Shown here one piece after another: positions 5,086-7,450 of a stretch of DNA of 7,450 nucleotides. The translations under genes and the position numbers were made by a program. Source of the stretch: Microcaldota archaeon. GTDB taxonomy: Archaea > Micrarchaeota > Micrarchaeia > Micrarchaeales > Micrarchaeaceae. The stretch spans positions 1-7,450 of the forward strand of contig JAJYZH010000023.1 of the NCBI GenBank assembly GCA_021800135.1, in the 5' to 3' direction. The notes beneath the pieces are model-generated. The model saw only the letters and a program-made list of their open reading frames with translations. It did no database searches and was not told the origin of the DNA. How positions within the stretch are numbered: position 1 is the stretch's first letter; each line of letters opens with the position of its first letter.

Positions 5086-6102
5086 TCATTTCCTGAACTT
5101 TATAAACCTGTTTCTCATCGCTTCCTCAGTTGCACACAGCAACGCGACCTTGCTGCTCTCATGGTAATCCGCTAACTTGTATCCGGAATACCTGCCTATC
5201 TGGCCTGCAAATTCAAGTATCTCGTCTTTCTTTGGCATCTGATCATATGAGAGGTGCCTTGCCTCGCCGCGCGCCCCTCCGACAAAAGCAAAGCCTTTGA
5301 CCTCAACGTAATCAGGCTTGCCCTTGCCTATAAGCTCCGCATATCCCTGCGGGTCAAGCATGTTAAGTCCCTTGACGAGCGTAAGCCTGAATACCCTCCT
5401 GGTTTTGAGCGACGAGAACACCTCAAGGAACTTCCGGAAGTTATCCCAGGCATTCAAGGTTTTCGGCCTCACTGTTTTCTCATAGACATCCCTGTTCGGG
5501 GCCTGTATTGAGACGTACAGCTGGGTAGGCAGGACTGTAAGGGACTTGAGCGCGTTTACCATTGTACCGTTGGTGACTAGGAATGTGCTTATGTCCCGCC
5601 TGTGGAACGCTTCCAAAAGCGCGCTCATCTTCGGGTAGAAGAGCGGTTCGCCTGTCAGGCTCAGCGCCACATGCGCAGGATCGTTTGCTTCCTCCCATCT
5701 TTTTTTATCAACATTGCCCTTTCCCCTGTAGCCGCTTACAAGTTTCCTCTGCTCCTCTATCATCCCCCCTACAATCTGGTCAGGGTCGTCCCAATCGCCC
5801 AGTGCGTTGAGTTCATTCCATTTTATCCCGACCTCTTCAGGTATTATCCTCCAGCAGAACGCGCATGCGAGATTGCACCCTATCGCAGGAGTAGACTGTA
5901 TGCAGCGCCAGCTCCTTATTCCGTAGAACTTGCACTTGTAGCAGACCTTGCCCCCCTCCTCAAGGCTGCTTTTAGTGTACTCGCAGGTCTTTACCGCGGA
6001 GTGCCTGCCCACAAAGTGGTAGCCCTGCCTTTTCATCATGCCTTTTAGGCTGTCAGGGACTCTTACGCTGTCCTCCATGACATCCTGGGCCTGGCCTTCC
6101 AT
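5086..6102 (-). CDS. taw1: 4-demethylwyosine synthase TYW1 (radical SAM, tRNA-Phe modification)
   Basis: TYW1/Taw1 joins pyruvate carbons to N1-methylguanosine at position 37 of tRNA-Phe, making the tricyclic base of wyosine. I place the start at the ATG at 6102 (338 residues). A longer frame from 6198 adds 32 poorly family-like residues, leaves no room for a promoter, and would contain the TATA box at 6143-6150. In 338-residue numbering the radical SAM cluster is C76, C80 and C83 (GCNLACAFCWR). The second iron-sulfur cluster fits C40, C54 and C67, spaced 14 and 13, close to known archaeal enzymes. ALSLTGEPLFYPK and FLVTNGTMV are typical radical SAM/TYW1 motifs. GGTGAATC before the ATG supports the start. 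Its mate Trm5 is not in the window. An extra C57 (CYKC) is noted. It is transcribed alone from a promoter divergent to the glycosyltransferase. Confidence 0.93.
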   Translation of the reverse strand: MEGQAQDVMEDSVRVPDSLKGMMKRQGYHFVGRHSAVKTCEYTKSSLEEGGKVCYKCKFYGIRSWRCIQSTPAIGCNLACAFCWRIIPEEVGIKWNELNALGDWDDPDQIVGGMIEEQRKLVSGYRGKGNVDKKRWEEANDPAHVALSLTGEPLFYPKMSALLEAFHRRDISTFLVTNGTMVNALKSLTVLPTQLYVSIQAPNRDVYEKTVRPKTLNAWDNFRKFLEVFSSLKTRRVFRLTLVKGLNMLDPQGYAELIGKGKPDYVEVKGFAFVGGARGEARHLSYDQMPKKDEILEFAGQIGRYSGYKLADYHESSKVALLCATEEAMRNRFIKFRK

Positions 6103-6142
6103 CTCCACAGATTCACCTTCCAAAAGGATTTGCGCAATTAGG

Positions 6143-6150
6143 TTTAAATT
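6143..6150 (-). promoter_or_regulatory. TATA box of taw1
   Basis: On the minus strand this reads AATTTAAA, followed by CC. It is centred 44 bases before the ATG at 6102 and predicts a start near 6120, just ahead of GGTGAATC. Its position inside the longer reading frame is the main reason to prefer the shorter TYW1. Confidence 0.58.
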
Positions 6151-6167
6151 GCTTTTCTGAATCCAAG

Positions 6168-6182
6168 CGAATATTTTATTCG
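6168..6182. promoter_or_regulatory. palindrome between divergent taw1 and glycosyltransferase promoters
   Basis: CGAATA and TATTCG form a perfect 6-bp inverted repeat with a TTT spacer. GAATC at 6159-6163 and GATTC at 6182-6186 add an outer, slightly asymmetric pair. The centre (6175) is about 55 and 60 bases from the two predicted transcription starts, the same arrangement as the operator candidate at 3779-3805. The binding protein is unknown. Confidence 0.4.
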
Positions 6183-6205
6183 ATTCAAAGCCTTGCATAG
6201 TTATG

Positions 6206-6214
6206 TTTTAATAT
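6206..6214 (+). promoter_or_regulatory. TATA box of the glycosyltransferase gene
   Basis: TTTTAATAT is centred 43 bases before the ATG at 6253. Initiation near 6236 leaves a leader of about 17 bases that carries TTAGGTG, a good ribosome binding site. Confidence 0.52.
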
Positions 6215-6252
6215 GATGTGCTCGCAACCTCTGAGTGGGTTAGGTGCCAGGC

Positions 6253-7341
6253 ATGCCTCTTCTCACGATATATGCCGCATTCATAACGATAGTGTTCATA
6301 GCCATGCTTATATTCGACATTTCAGGATACGCCAAGAGGGAGAAGAAGCGCGTCTTCAAGCCCTGGTATCCTAAGGCGCTCGTCATCCTGCCGGTAAAAG
6401 GGATTGACATAGAGATGCGGAAGAATCTTGAGGCTGTGAAAAACCAAAATTATAAGGGGAGTTTTGACATCGTAGCCGTGGTCGACGACCAAAAAGACAG
6501 CGCTGTAAAGGCGATCGAAGAAGCAGGCATAAAATACATAATATCAGATGTGCGGTGCAACAAGTGCAGCGGTAAGGTAAAAGCGATAGCTACGGCTCTG
6601 AGACGCTTTAGGGGATACAGAGTATATGTGGTGCTTGATTCAGATGTGCTTGTAGGTAACAGATGGCTGGTCAGATTGGTGGCTCCTCTGCGCAACAGAA
6701 ATATAGGGCTCGCAAGTACTTTTCCCATATTCGTGCCGCATCGCAACAATCTCTGGTCATATGCCAAGATGGTATGGGGATTGGTAGGGATTGGCCTGAT
6801 GGAAAGCGAGATAACACGGTTCGGATGGGGAGGCTCCATGGCGTTCCGGAATGATCTGGTTGACGCGGAGTTCATGGAACTGCTTACAAACTCGGACTAC
6901 TCCGTATCAGACGATATATGTGTGACCAAGGCCGTAAAGGCCAGAAATATGGGCCTGGAATACGTAGGAGACGCAACGCCCAGTGTGCAGTGCGATGAAT
7001 CTGCGGCTACCTTCTTCGAGTGGGCCAACAGGCAGACAGCGCTTACGTTGCTAGGATACAGGAGAAACCTTATCTTTGGACTTGTATTCTACACTGCTGA
7101 GGCGCTCTTGCTAATCTCCGGGATAGTCCTTGCAATACTCATATCCCCAATATTCTTGGTTTTGCTGCTGCATACTGCAAACAGCATGTTCCGATCATAT
7201 GCTAGGACAAGGTCGAGAAGCGTCTTGATCGCGCTGCTTGTTCTGCTAATGCCATTTATTTATATAAGGAACTTGCTGTATGCAAAAAATATGCAGTATA
7301 TAGAATGGCGTGGTGTAAGATACCCTATATACAAATCATAA
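6253..7341 (+). CDS. membrane-bound family 2 glycosyltransferase
   Basis: The protein is 362 residues from the ATG at 6253, or 365 from a GTG at 6244; positions here use the 365 form. A membrane helix at 7-27 leads into a GT-A catalytic domain facing the cytoplasm. Visible motifs are the nucleotide-sugar acidic pair D81-D82 (AVVDDQ), the metal-binding DxD D132-S-D134 (VVLDSDV), GWGGSMAFR at 194-202, and the likely catalytic acidic pair D223-D224 (SVSDDICVTKAV). Two or more helices follow (about 275-310 and 327-347). This order resembles ceramide-glucosyltransferase-like (GT21) and related GT2 enzymes. The usual (Q/R)xxRW motif is not evident; RQTAL at 263-267 is in its place. The acceptor may be a membrane lipid or polyprenol, but this is inferred. 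The ATG is preferred because GGTG nine bases upstream is a good ribosome binding site. Confidence 0.88.
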   Translation: MPLLTIYAAFITIVFIAMLIFDISGYAKREKKRVFKPWYPKALVILPVKGIDIEMRKNLEAVKNQNYKGSFDIVAVVDDQKDSAVKAIEEAGIKYIISDVRCNKCSGKVKAIATALRRFRGYRVYVVLDSDVLVGNRWLVRLVAPLRNRNIGLASTFPIFVPHRNNLWSYAKMVWGLVGIGLMESEITRFGWGGSMAFRNDLVDAEFMELLTNSDYSVSDDICVTKAVKARNMGLEYVGDATPSVQCDESAATFFEWANRQTALTLLGYRRNLIFGLVFYTAEALLLISGIVLAILISPIFLVLLLHTANSMFRSYARTRSRSVLIALLVLLMPFIYIRNLLYAKNMQYIEWRGVRYPIYKS

Positions 7342-7355
7342 AGGCAATAAGTAGA

Positions 7356-7450
7356 TTAATCCAGATAACCATCAGGATTGTAAAATCTCGAGTAATCTAT
7401 TTCGTCCTGCGCTTTCTTCACCTCTTTCTTACCCGCGTTTCTCTCCCGCT
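7356..7450 (-). CDS. C-terminal end of an unidentified protein (cut by window edge)
   Basis: Reading leftward from the window edge, 30 codons stay open to a TAA at 7358-7356. They encode a charged lysine/glutamate-rich stretch (KKEVKKAQDEID) followed by a polar tail ending FYNPDGYLD. The first part looks helical, possibly coiled coil. It is convergent with the glycosyltransferase, leaving 14 bases between the two stops, which is a normal gene arrangement here. I cannot assign a family from so little. It is real coding sequence with moderate confidence, because the frame is open and the spacing is tidy. Confidence 0.55.
   Translation of the reverse strand, partial: RERNAGKKEVKKAQDEIDYSRFYNPDGYLD

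Noticed and set aside
1..7450. CRISPR array, insertion sequence, integrase site or toxin-antitoxin module
   Set aside because: I saw no regularly spaced repeats, transposase, terminal inverted repeats or paired small toxin-like genes anywhere in the window.

Overview
The window looks archaeal. The protein set is archaeal (a TYW1-type wyosine synthase, an Lrp/AsnC-type regulator, an archaeal-style agmatinase). Nearly every gene has an A/T-rich TATA box 35-44 bases before its start, and the Shine-Dalgarno-like sequences are GGTG or GTGAT. Base composition is moderate. I cannot name the lineage: small acidophilic archaea (DPANN/Micrarchaeota-like) or Thermoplasmata-like organisms are possible, but this is a guess. 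I see no CRISPR array, tRNA, rRNA, insertion sequence or phage gene.

Layout. 1-261 (minus) is the N-terminal part of a class I SAM methyltransferase, fused by an ATGA stop/start overlap to an upstream agmatinase-family ureohydrolase (258-1142, minus). A divergent promoter region (1143-1301) leads to an orphan four-helix membrane protein (1302-1676, plus), then a T-rich terminator. Next is a typical 2-Cys peroxiredoxin of the AhpC type (1799-2362, plus), convergent with a ten-helix EamA/DMT transporter that has an unusual soluble C-terminal domain of about 139 residues (2430-3725, minus). The transporter is divergent from a two-module Lrp/AsnC-like regulator (3864-4898, plus). Their shared 138-base region holds a perfect 8-bp inverted repeat placed almost midway between the two promoters. 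A 187-base gap follows, with a clear TATA box but only a possible 30-residue ORF. Then come TYW1 (5086-6102, minus), a divergent family 2 glycosyltransferase with membrane helices (6253-7341, plus), and the last 30 codons of an unidentified minus-strand gene (7356-7450).

How the genes may work together. The best local unit is the regulator/exporter pair. Lrp-family regulators commonly sense amino acids or related small molecules and control a neighbouring gene, so the regulator probably controls the divergent transporter and itself through the inverted repeat. Part of that repeat and its flank recurs upstream of the agmatinase, which may tie polyamine or arginine metabolism to the same control. 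This is inference. The other genes (peroxide detoxification, tRNA-Phe position 37 modification, a sugar transferase at the membrane) look like independent housekeeping units with their own promoters.
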